Origin: a virus | Virus record (IMG/VR): IMGVR_UViG_3300020167_000001 | Location: 1 to 64,000 of that record | DNA length: 64,000 nt | Direction: 5' to 3' (one strand) | Shown: in pieces, positions 55,945 to 64,000 of the stretch | Layout: each line of letters begins with the position of its first letter | Numbering within the stretch: the stretch's first letter is position 1 | Program-made: the position numbers and the translations under genes | The notes under the pieces: generated by a model | Seen by the model: only the letters and a program-made list of their open reading frames with translations | Told to the model about the DNA's origin: nothing | The model's database searches: none

Positions 55945-58900
55945 ATGGCTGATGAACAACAAAATAATAGTGGTGGTCAAGTAAGAACCTTTGACAAATC
56001 TTTAAATGAAGATGTCAATGATTTTCACTTGCCTTCAAATGAATGGACTCAAGCCCGTAATGCTATTAATAATTCAATAACAGGGGATTTAGGAAAGTTG
56101 GGTAATGAACCAGCCAATAAAGAATGCATTAGGTTAACATATCCTTTTGCAACCATGACTGGTTTTATTTATGTAATTGAAGATTACTGGTTAGTATATT
56201 CTACAGATGGTGCAGGTATTTCTGAAATTGGTTTATTCCAAGAAGGTAGTTGTTCTTACTTACCTTTAGTAAATGATTCTTGTTTAGGTTTTACTTTAGA
56301 AAATCTAATCAAAGGAGTATCTCGTTCAACAAGTGCTTGTACTTATAAAGCTTACTGGGATGATGGATTAAATCCTTCAAGAAATTTAGAATTTAATATT
56401 CCTGAAGATATGATTGCAGCGGCTGCTGCTCCTACAGACCCCATTCTAAACCCTAATTATTATACTAATCCTGAAAGTGCTATTCCTTGGATACAGACTT
56501 GTGTTGATTCAAATGGTGGATTACCCGGAGGTTGTATTATTTGTACAAATACACCAGCATTAGACTGTGACAAAATCAGATTAGCTTTATTAATCAAGCC
56601 TATTTGTATACGCGTTGAAAGAGGATATGCTGGAGGTAACTTATTGAATGGCTCCTATATGGTAGCCATGGCCTATGCTGTAAAAGGACAAAAAATTAGT
56701 GACTTATATGTTTCTAATATTCAACCATTATTTGATCAGAACAACAGTGCTTCAGCTTTAGATGTATTTATTGATGATATCGATCTTACATATGATGAAG
56801 TTATTGTATATACAATTTCCACAATCAATCAACAAACTGTTGTTAGACAAGCTGGCTTATACAGTACGCGTCAAACAAGATTAAGCTTTGATACAATTTT
56901 TGATACATGGCCGGCTTTTCCTATTGAGCAAGTCCCAATCATGTCACCAATAGTTAATAAATCTGATGCTATGTATAACGTAGGAGAGTATTTATTAAGA
57001 GTAGGTCCTACATCAAAAGAAGATTTCAATTACCAACCTTTAGCCAATCAAATTACTTGTAAATGGCAATCTGTAGAATACCCTGCTGATTACTATCATA
57101 AGGGCGGTAATAATGTGGGATATATGAGAGATGAAGTCTATCCTTATTTTATTCAATGGATATATGATACAGGAGATAAATCTGCTTCTTATCATATTCC
57201 AGGTAGACCAGCTTCAGCTGCAGATAAAGCTCCTTTGCCGCCAACTGTAGGTAATAATATTTATCCAGATGATGATGAGTATTGGAAAGTTTATAGTACT
57301 TCTTCAATGGGGCCACTAACACCTTTTCCAAATACTGTACAAGCTGATGGTGGAGTTCTTATTGCTGAAGGCTTAATGAGTTATTGGGAATCTTCTGAAT
57401 TTTATCCAGATAAAAAACCAGACATCTGGAATTCAAGTGCACATCCTTGGTCTACAGTGGGAACACTTCCTTATTCTTATAGTCAAATTTCTGATTATGA
57501 TTTGTGTGGTACACCGATAAGACATCATAAATTTCCTGAAGATGCTATTCCTGGTAGCTTTGATAAAGCTTCAATATTTGAAACTGGTGGTAATAAGATT
57601 AGAGTTATGGGTGTAGCTTTTGATAATATCAAAGCTCCTCGCGATAACAGTGGTAATGTTATACCTGGTATTGTAGGATATAGAATTTTAAGAGGTACTC
57701 GTAATGGTAACAAAACTGTTATTGCTAAAGGTATTATCAATAATATGAGATCTTATCTTATACCAAATGCAGGTTCTTCAAAATTAGGATTATTTCCTAA
57801 CTACCCGTATAATGATTTAGGAGGAGATGATTATTTATCTATTAACAGATCTCGTACATTAAATGATACAGTAGTAGGTTTTCCTTATCCTTCAGGTATA
57901 AGTGGAGCACCTAATCATTTTAGTGAAAGAGATTATACTTTTCATTCACCAGAAACTAACTTTAATAATCCTTTTCTAGCAACAAAAGAATTTAGAGTTT
58001 ATGGTAATATGTGGGGAGAAACTACAGGTAAATTTGATTTATCTGAAAAGCATCCTAAAGAAAAACTTATTAGTAACTTATCTTTTTTAATTGCCAGTAT
58101 TGGTGGTGTTGGTCTTGCTGTAGTAGCGGCCAACGGAACAAGACAAAGTACATATAAAAAACCACAAACTATGGGACTTACTACAAGTTCTACGGGTTAT
58201 ACTATTATATTTTCACCATCTATTAGTGATCAAGTTTTAATTCCTGTAGAAAATGCAGCAATAAATGCAGCTACAGGTATTGCTACACCTCTTATTGAAT
58301 CTACAGTATTACTTAATACTACAGTTACAGGTCTTAGTACGGGTGCTCAATATCAAATATTACAAGATACTATTAATGGTATTGCTACTTCTTCAAGTTT
58401 TACAAAGACTACAGAACATGTACAATCAAATGGTTATTTAGATGATTTAGGTACAGGTATAGCAACTCTTGTTGCTGCCCCAATGTTTGTAAATGCTTTC
58501 TCTACAGGTACTGATAGTATTATAGAGTTAATAAAAGCTTTATTAGAGTATCGCGACTTTGCTGTAAGATATCATTCTAAAGGTTACTATAGTAACTATG
58601 ATACAACTGGAGGTACTAAAAGAAATTTAATAGATAATCAAAGATATCTTAATCCTGAAATTGCATTATTGGATAATGGAAAAAGTATAAACAACTTATT
58701 CCGTTCAAGAACTGTACATTTTGAAACAGCTGCTGGTACTAATCAATTTGGTGCACCAGGTATTGTTGATAATTCTAGATTTACAGGTAATGATTTAGGT
58801 ATTACAGATATTGATAGTTTATTAAAAGAAGAAATTAATAGAACATGTTCTTCACATTATGGTGCTTTAAAAGTTAGAATAAGAAATCAATATGGTCAGT

Positions 58901-61080
58901 TAAATAATATTGTTCAGCTGCCTGTAGGAAACTGTTATACTGAAGTTAAATATAATGCTGCAGGTAACTTGATTGATGATTTAGGGAATGTTATAGGTAC
59001 TACTTCTAAAACCACAACTTTATTTAATGGAGATGTTTATATTAATCGATATACAGAAAAAAATACATTCTTCTTTTTTTATGATTGGTTAGAAGGTCAA
59101 CCTGAAGGAGCTCATTTAAATTATTTGGCACATACCATGGTGCCGTATCCTAGATATTGGGCTAATTTTGATGAATTTCAAACTAGTGATTTTACATCAA
59201 ATGTTATAAGTCAATTAGCTGGTGGTAGTATACCTTCTATTACAGCTGGTTCTCCTATTAATCCTGCTGTACCTAGTGATTATTATGCTTTAGATGGAGC
59301 TACTATATCCGGTGGTGGTGGTATTGGTGGTATTACTTTAACCAACTTATTTAGATTTGATAAACGAGGTTGGTTCTATTTATTCAATTCAGGAGTAAGA
59401 GAGTTTTTTGTTGAGAGTGAAATTAATACAGCATACAGAGAACAAGGTCCTTTAGAATCTCAAAAATTCTTTGATCCATATAGTGGTGGAGATACTAAAA
59501 CTATATTTAAAACTGAACATATTAAGTCAGGAAATTATTATAAATATGATATTTCATTAAGTGTAACCAAGTTATTTAGTAATTATGTTTCTTGGGCTGC
59601 AATGCAATCTCCACAGTATAACCCCAACTTAGCTGAAAGTTGTTTTATCTATCAGGATAGCCGAGTTATATATTCTTTACCTGCACAATTTGAAGGTCTT
59701 AAAGATGGTTGGAAAGTTTTCTTAACTAATAATTATTATGATTTTGATAATGTACCGACATGTATAAAACCAATCAATAAAAGCGGAGCTATTATATTCT
59801 TTGATGCCGCCAGCCCAGTTCAGTTTCAAGGAACTGACCAATTACAAACAGGTCTTGGCACCAAACTTACAATTGGTGATGGTGGATTATTTTCTCAACC
59901 ATTACAAGCTTTAGTAAATGTTGAAAACTCACATGAATATGGTTCTTGTCAAAATAGGATGAGTGTTATTAATACACCTGCAGGAGTATTTTGGATGAGT
60001 CAAAATCAAGGTAAGATATTTACTGTTGTAGGTAATGGAATTAAAGCTATCTCTGATGAAGGTTTAAAATGGTGGTTTGCTAGTTTTTTACCATATCAAA
60101 TAGTAAAAGATTTTCCAGGATTTGAATTATTAGATAATCCGGTTATCGGAGTTGCTTGTCAATCTGTATATGATAATGAGAATGGTTTATTATATTTCTG
60201 TAAAAAAGATTATTCTTTAAAAACAAATTTAAGTGAAACATTAACCTACGTGGGAGGAAATAACTTTCAGGTAGATCAAACTGGATTAGTACTCGAACTA
60301 GGGAATCCAAATTCTCCATGGGACTTGTATTTTGATGATGCGTCATGGACTATTAGTTATGATCCTAAAGGTCAAGGTGAATGGCTTAGTCTTCATGATT
60401 GGCACCCTAACTTTTGCTTGCCAGGTAAGAATACTTTCTTAACTGTAAATCCTTTAGATAGAAATAGTTTATGGATTCACAATGAACGCTGTGATTTATA
60501 CTGTAACTACTATGGTATTGATTATCCTTTTGAGGTTGAGTTTACTGTGAACACGGGTCAAGATGTTAATTCTTTAAGAAGTATTCAGTACCTTTTAGAA
60601 TGCTATAAATATGCACCTAACTGTTTTGATAGATTTCATGTTCTTGATTATAATTTTGATGAAGCTACTATTTACAATACTGAACAAACTTCAGGTTTAT
60701 TGAAACTAGTATTAAATCCTAAAAATGATCCTACAGCTATCTTACAATACCCTATAATTAATCCAACTAATATTAATGTGCTCTTCTCTAAAGAAGAAAA
60801 CAAATATAGGTTCAATCAATTTTGGGATATCACTGATGACCGCGGAGAGTTCTTTAATCCTTTAATACCAGGCTTTGCACAAAGAACAATTTGGGATACA
60901 CAACCTAATGGTTATGTTAGATTATTAAATGCCAATAACTTAAATTATAATAAAGCCGATTTCCAAAAGAAAAAATTCAGACATTATACTGTATCTGTTT
61001 TATTAAGAAAATTAGTATCTGGAGACAGAAAGATGTTGGTGATGCTCAGTGACGTAAAGAATTTACTATCTCCTAGATAA
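55945..61080 (+). CDS. Tail stabilization / muzzle protein, 1711 aa
   Basis: The N-terminus FDKSLNEDVNDFHLPSNEWT, QARNAINNSITGDLGKLGNE is the signature of the largest crAss-like tail protein (stabilization/muzzle protein), followed by a beta-propeller-like region with many W/Y motifs, a hydrophobic loop region near 700-860 and a C-terminus ending LSDVKNLLSPR. It forms the outer end of the tail barrel and probably holds or releases cargo proteins. The same C-terminal peptide is repeated at the end of the endonuclease gene that follows. Confidence 0.85.
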   Translation: MADEQQNNSGGQVRTFDKSLNEDVNDFHLPSNEWTQARNAINNSITGDLGKLGNEPANKECIRLTYPFATMTGFIYVIEDYWLVYSTDGAGISEIGLFQEGSCSYLPLVNDSCLGFTLENLIKGVSRSTSACTYKAYWDDGLNPSRNLEFNIPEDMIAAAAAPTDPILNPNYYTNPESAIPWIQTCVDSNGGLPGGCIICTNTPALDCDKIRLALLIKPICIRVERGYAGGNLLNGSYMVAMAYAVKGQKISDLYVSNIQPLFDQNNSASALDVFIDDIDLTYDEVIVYTISTINQQTVVRQAGLYSTRQTRLSFDTIFDTWPAFPIEQVPIMSPIVNKSDAMYNVGEYLLRVGPTSKEDFNYQPLANQITCKWQSVEYPADYYHKGGNNVGYMRDEVYPYFIQWIYDTGDKSASYHIPGRPASAADKAPLPPTVGNNIYPDDDEYWKVYSTSSMGPLTPFPNTVQADGGVLIAEGLMSYWESSEFYPDKKPDIWNSSAHPWSTVGTLPYSYSQISDYDLCGTPIRHHKFPEDAIPGSFDKASIFETGGNKIRVMGVAFDNIKAPRDNSGNVIPGIVGYRILRGTRNGNKTVIAKGIINNMRSYLIPNAGSSKLGLFPNYPYNDLGGDDYLSINRSRTLNDTVVGFPYPSGISGAPNHFSERDYTFHSPETNFNNPFLATKEFRVYGNMWGETTGKFDLSEKHPKEKLISNLSFLIASIGGVGLAVVAANGTRQSTYKKPQTMGLTTSSTGYTIIFSPSISDQVLIPVENAAINAATGIATPLIESTVLLNTTVTGLSTGAQYQILQDTINGIATSSSFTKTTEHVQSNGYLDDLGTGIATLVAAPMFVNAFSTGTDSIIELIKALLEYRDFAVRYHSKGYYSNYDTTGGTKRNLIDNQRYLNPEIALLDNGKSINNLFRSRTVHFETAAGTNQFGAPGIVDNSRFTGNDLGITDIDSLLKEEINRTCSSHYGALKVRIRNQYGQLNNIVQLPVGNCYTEVKYNAAGNLIDDLGNVIGTTSKTTTLFNGDVYINRYTEKNTFFFFYDWLEGQPEGAHLNYLAHTMVPYPRYWANFDEFQTSDFTSNVISQLAGGSIPSITAGSPINPAVPSDYYALDGATISGGGGIGGITLTNLFRFDKRGWFYLFNSGVREFFVESEINTAYREQGPLESQKFFDPYSGGDTKTIFKTEHIKSGNYYKYDISLSVTKLFSNYVSWAAMQSPQYNPNLAESCFIYQDSRVIYSLPAQFEGLKDGWKVFLTNNYYDFDNVPTCIKPINKSGAIIFFDAASPVQFQGTDQLQTGLGTKLTIGDGGLFSQPLQALVNVENSHEYGSCQNRMSVINTPAGVFWMSQNQGKIFTVVGNGIKAISDEGLKWWFASFLPYQIVKDFPGFELLDNPVIGVACQSVYDNENGLLYFCKKDYSLKTNLSETLTYVGGNNFQVDQTGLVLELGNPNSPWDLYFDDASWTISYDPKGQGEWLSLHDWHPNFCLPGKNTFLTVNPLDRNSLWIHNERCDLYCNYYGIDYPFEVEFTVNTGQDVNSLRSIQYLLECYKYAPNCFDRFHVLDYNFDEATIYNTEQTSGLLKLVLNPKNDPTAILQYPIINPTNINVLFSKEENKYRFNQFWDITDDRGEFFNPLIPGFAQRTIWDTQPNGYVRLLNANNLNYNKADFQKKKFRHYTVSVLLRKLVSGDRKMLVMLSDVKNLLSPR

Positions 61081-61081
61081 T

Positions 61082-61801
61082 ATGAAAAGATATTGTATAT
61101 ATAAAATAACTAGTCCTTCAGGAAAATTATATATTGGACAAACCTGTAATTTTTCTAAAAGGTATAATGCTTATAAAACTAGCAATGCAAAAAGTCAACC
61201 AAAACTTAATTACAGTTTTTTAAAGTATGGTATTGAAAATCATAAATTTGAAATAATAGTAGAAAATTTAGATAGTCATGAAGTAAATCCTATGGAAAAT
61301 TTTTATATAAAGTATTATAATTGTGTAACACTTGGTCTCAATTGTTCTTATGATGCTTTATCACCTATGAAAAATAGAAAACATTCTATTGAAACTAAAA
61401 ATAAAATGTCTTTACAAAGAAAAGGTAAGAGTTTTGGTATTAGAACTACACAACATATAGAAAATTTAAAAAAAGCTATACAAAAAACTTTTATAGATGG
61501 TAGAATAGGTGCTAGAAAAGGTGTTGTTTTATCTGTAGAGACTAAAGATAAACTTAAAAAAGTTCAATTAGGTAGAATACATTCTGATAATCATAAATTA
61601 AAAGTAAGTTTAAATCATGGAAGCAGAAAATTATCTATGGATCAAGTTCTTGATATAAAAAATAGATTATTAAATGGAGAAAAAAGAATGAAACTTGTAA
61701 AAGAATTTAAAGTATCTTATACAACAATTAGAGATATTTATACAGGCCAAAGATCTGATTTAATGTTAGCTGATATTAAAAACCTTTTATCACCTAGATA
61801 A
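61082..61801 (+). CDS. GIY-YIG homing endonuclease, 239 aa
   Basis: YCIYKITSPSGKLYIGQTCN near the start is the GIY-YIG catalytic module (both Tyr, with downstream Arg and Glu). A Lys-rich middle contains repeated DNA-binding modules (HSIETKNKMSLQRKGKSFG and LSVETKDKLKKVQLGR), then a helix-turn-helix (QVLDIKNRLLNGEKRMKLVK, SYTTIRDIYTGQ). Its last residues LADIKNLLSPR copy the muzzle protein's C-terminus LSDVKNLLSPR, and its start ATGAAAAG copies the start of the next gene, so it is inserted exactly at that junction. Confidence 0.85.
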   Translation: MKRYCIYKITSPSGKLYIGQTCNFSKRYNAYKTSNAKSQPKLNYSFLKYGIENHKFEIIVENLDSHEVNPMENFYIKYYNCVTLGLNCSYDALSPMKNRKHSIETKNKMSLQRKGKSFGIRTTQHIENLKKAIQKTFIDGRIGARKGVVLSVETKDKLKKVQLGRIHSDNHKLKVSLNHGSRKLSMDQVLDIKNRLLNGEKRMKLVKEFKVSYTTIRDIYTGQRSDLMLADIKNLLSPR

Positions 61802-62976
61802 TGAAAAGTAATGGAGTTCCTAAAATAGAATATTCAGGCAAAGAGCCTGCTTCTACTAGACCAAATTATAAAAAGAAGGATAGAATAGTTGATCCTGGTT
61901 TTCCTGTTGACCCCATGGGTTATTGGAATCCGGCTAATATAGGAAAAATTGTTCAGGTTCCTACAGAAGATGGTCATATTACAATGAAAGGTGTAGACCA
62001 ACCTCTATGGGGAATGGATGAACACGGTAATACTCAGTACCAAATGCCCGGTATGGAATATCATTATCCTGGTCAATTTATTACAGAGTATCCTATTGCT
62101 AAAGATGGAGGATGGTTAGATACAATGCAAGAAGGAGGTTCTAAAAATCCTGAATGGTATAATGGTAAATTAGCAACCAGTTCTAAATATCCATTACCGT
62201 CAGCAGATAAAAGAAAGATTCCTCAATCAGGCATGGTTGTAGATAAAAGAACCAATCAAGCTTATTACTTTGGAGACAAAGGGGAGACTGGAACTTTTCC
62301 GGTTCTTACCGGTAAGAATCCTGAAGGTAATGTTAATACTTACTCTTTATCTGATCTTAAAGAAAATTCTAAATTAAGAAATACTCCCGCTGGCTACTAC
62401 ACTATAAACAGAGAATCTACTTATAAATCTCCAGACATGTTGCAGCATTATGCCGGTATGATGAGAGATGTAGAACCTATTCCTGCATACGGAGTTCCTG
62501 CTCCAAATGCAAAAGATTTAGGCTTTCATCTTACTTATATGGACCCGTTTAACCCGGCTGTTTACAAAAACCGAGACAGTCTTTATAGAGGAAAAGAAAG
62601 TGACAGAAATGCTTCCTACGGCTGTGTGAATTGTGAAAGAGAATCTTATGAAGCATTCAATAAAGCTGTTCCTAAGACAGACACTATGATGGTTTTAGAT
62701 AGCAAAAATTATGCTGATAAGATTTTATTAGAGCAGGCCAAAAACAGAATGAAGACTAAACCTTTAATGGAAGAAGGTGGTTGGCTGGATGAAGTTGATG
62801 AATTTAGGAGAGGTGGTCAAAAAGGTTTAAACAAGTTTACTTCTAAAAATATTCAATCTAGTGTTAATGACATCATGATGAGAAATGTAACTTTGTTTGG
62901 ACCAACGGGTAAAAGAAGATACAAACCCGGCTTAAAGTTTGAAGAAGGTGGAGAATGGCTTGATAATATTGTTTAA
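61801..62976 (+). CDS. Virion protein with L,D-transpeptidase-like domain, 391 aa
   Basis: The centre-to-C-terminal region (about 200-300) shows the YkuD L,D-transpeptidase layout: GFHLTYM (candidate His), then ASYGCVNCERESYEAF, equivalent to the S-H-G-C-(V/I)-(R/N) box with Tyr in place of the usual His before GC. 'EGGWLD' words recur (DGGWLDTMQEGG, EEGGWLDEVDEF, EEGGEWLDNI), as in crAss-like virion or cargo proteins. May remodel host peptidoglycan at entry. It overlaps the endonuclease stop by one base (TAATG). Confidence 0.65.
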   Translation: MKSNGVPKIEYSGKEPASTRPNYKKKDRIVDPGFPVDPMGYWNPANIGKIVQVPTEDGHITMKGVDQPLWGMDEHGNTQYQMPGMEYHYPGQFITEYPIAKDGGWLDTMQEGGSKNPEWYNGKLATSSKYPLPSADKRKIPQSGMVVDKRTNQAYYFGDKGETGTFPVLTGKNPEGNVNTYSLSDLKENSKLRNTPAGYYTINRESTYKSPDMLQHYAGMMRDVEPIPAYGVPAPNAKDLGFHLTYMDPFNPAVYKNRDSLYRGKESDRNASYGCVNCERESYEAFNKAVPKTDTMMVLDSKNYADKILLEQAKNRMKTKPLMEEGGWLDEVDEFRRGGQKGLNKFTSKNIQSSVNDIMMRNVTLFGPTGKRRYKPGLKFEEGGEWLDNIV

Positions 62977-62990
62977 TTTTTGTATATTTG
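62959..62990 (+). promoter_or_regulatory. Rightward promoter before the last gene
   Basis: TTG (62960-62962) and TATATTTG (62983-62990) with the common spacing. The start codon of the following gene is 4 nt after the box, so the transcript would be nearly leaderless or the main promoter lies upstream. Confidence 0.55.
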
Positions 62991-62993
62991 TAT

Positions 62994-64000
62994 ATGACTA
63001 AAGAAGAGATTTTAGCCGCTGCAGGCTTTGATAACACACCAGCAGGTGTTGCTGCTTTTTATAAGAAGTTTAAATCTAAAGAAGATTTCGATAACCATAT
63101 GGCTAGTGGGGGCAGCTCTAAAGGAGCACCCACTGCTAAAGAGTTTTTTGACTTTGGAGCTACAACTAATCTTAACATTCCTTTTGGGAACTTTGCTTAT
63201 GGCGGAGCTCCCTGTATGGACTGTGGAGGTTATATGAGTCATGGGGGTTTTACAGATATGTTAAATAGTGTGACTAAACAATATAAAAAAGATATCAGTA
63301 AAAATACAGTTACTCAAGGCGGGAACGATCTTAATCCTGGTCAAAATATGACCATGCAGTTTAAAAACAAATTAACTCAGAATTTTCAAATGGCTTCCCT
63401 TGATGAAATTCATAATGAATTTAAACAGATGGGTGGAGCTAGTTTTAGTACAGGCATCGATTATCAAAACCAAGCTTATCAAAACATGTATCAATCCAAG
63501 ATAGGTCAATATGATCAAAACTTAAAGGATGATAGTAATAATTTATTTCAAGCTTTAAGTCAAGCTCAATATGGTATGCCTGTAGGTCCTAATCTTATAG
63601 GAGGATTATCGCCAGCTCAGATAGCTGCTTTACAATTCTCTTCTAAATATGTAGGTGATAATGAAAGAAATAACTCTAATAAACAATCTTATCAGAGTAA
63701 TCAAAATGCTGTAGGAAATCAACAAACACAAAATCCAGTTCCTGGAGCTTATGCTAATTATTATTTACAAGAATATCAAAATAAACATTTTGGTCCTTGG
63801 GGTAAAACTCGTATGACTTTTGGAACAGGTAACCCTAACCAGGGCAGTACAGGTTCCTATAATCAAAATGCCCCAGTTAAAGGAAATCCTTATGGAGATC
63901 ATAAGTATAATCCTTTTCAACCGGCTACTGAAGATGCTGGAGCTAATTCTAATGAATCATGGTTTAGCAGATGGAGAGCTGCTCAACAAGGTAAATCTGA
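62994..64000 (+). CDS. Large virion protein, partial (runs off the window)
   Basis: ATG at 62994 opens a frame that stays open to the window end (over 335 codons). It begins MTKEEILAAAGFDNTPAGVA, then a small cysteine motif (GAPCMDCGGYMSHGG) and a Gln/Asn/Gly-rich body (SYQSNQNAVGNQQTQNPVPG). Composition resembles crAss-like cargo or tail proteins injected with DNA. Incomplete, so domain content is unknown. Confidence 0.65.
   Translation, partial: MTKEEILAAAGFDNTPAGVAAFYKKFKSKEDFDNHMASGGSSKGAPTAKEFFDFGATTNLNIPFGNFAYGGAPCMDCGGYMSHGGFTDMLNSVTKQYKKDISKNTVTQGGNDLNPGQNMTMQFKNKLTQNFQMASLDEIHNEFKQMGGASFSTGIDYQNQAYQNMYQSKIGQYDQNLKDDSNNLFQALSQAQYGMPVGPNLIGGLSPAQIAALQFSSKYVGDNERNNSNKQSYQSNQNAVGNQQTQNPVPGAYANYYLQEYQNKHFGPWGKTRMTFGTGNPNQGSTGSYNQNAPVKGNPYGDHKYNPFQPATEDAGANSNESWFSRWRAAQQGKS

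Noticed and set aside
1-64000. Alternative genetic code (TAG or TGA recoded), known in some crAss-like phages
   Set aside because: TAG, TGA and TAA all end genes at tight junctions here (for example TAG at 25356 and 41855, TGA at 29067 and 30512), so the standard code applies in this window.
1-64000. CRISPR array, integrase, transposase or IS
   Set aside because: No regularly spaced repeats, no recombinase motif and no terminal inverted repeats around a transposase were seen.

Overview
The window looks like the central part of a large crAss-like (Crassvirales-type) podovirus genome infecting a member of the Bacteroidota. Three things support this. The plus-strand structural order is characteristic: IHF-like protein, PD-(D/E)XK nuclease, large terminase, portal, scaffold-like protein, major capsid protein, head-tail ring proteins and a 1711-aa tail 'stabilization/muzzle' protein. 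Translation starts are A-rich and mostly lack Shine-Dalgarno sequences (ACCAACA-type leaders). Plus-strand promoters are host-like, TTTG-N20-TATATT. The sequence is AT-rich apart from a short G/C-rich patch at 16.44-16.50 kb. TAA, TGA and TAG are all used as stops, so there is no sign of a recoded genetic code. No integrase, CRISPR array or IS element was seen.

Layout. 0-16.4 kb is read leftward (minus strand) and carries many small, mostly unrecognised genes: small membrane proteins, an 813-aa repeat protein, a ParB-like protein and a deoxyribosyltransferase-like protein. Long non-coding leaders between them are full of perfect long-range helices. They include a canonical tRNA with a 54-nt insertion in its anticodon loop, an H-type pseudoknot, two copies of an exact 23-nt hairpin repeat and two copies of a covarying leader motif. 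A parS-like centromere site lies at 15.73 kb. 16.4-16.7 kb is the divergent control region. 16.7-24.8 kb (plus) holds receptor-binding/tail-fibre proteins and a glycosyltransferase. 24.8-27.4 kb is the lysis cassette: YiiX-like hydrolase, holin, amidase, second membrane protein and a unimolecular-spanin-like lipoprotein. 27.5-31.4 kb holds small proteins, the IHF-like protein and the nuclease. 31.4-41.2 kb is DNA packaging and head. 41.2-42.75 kb is a tight array of very small, mostly basic proteins. 42.75-44.4 kb has an HNH endonuclease, a ring protein and a ferritin-like protein. 44.4-53.5 kb encodes abundant, very cysteine-rich virion proteins. 53.6-64 kb is the tail barrel/muzzle, a GIY-YIG endonuclease, an L,D-transpeptidase-like virion protein and a gene that runs off the window.

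How the parts fit. Early leftward genes appear to use a repeated TGAGATAC-type element (read on the minus strand) 20-50 nt before their start codons. Rightward genes use the TTTG-N20-TATATT promoter with constant spacing, so the two arms probably have separate promoter classes. The parS-like site and ParB-like gene suggest the phage may be maintained extrachromosomally, using host or phage partition functions. Two homing endonucleases sit exactly at gene-gene junctions, and each carries an imitation of the neighbouring gene's terminus.

Most promising for novelty: the structured-RNA-dense left arm with its intron-like tRNA, the parS/ParB pair, and the terminus-mimicking endonucleases. All functional calls come from reading the sequence by eye; no database or folding program was run.
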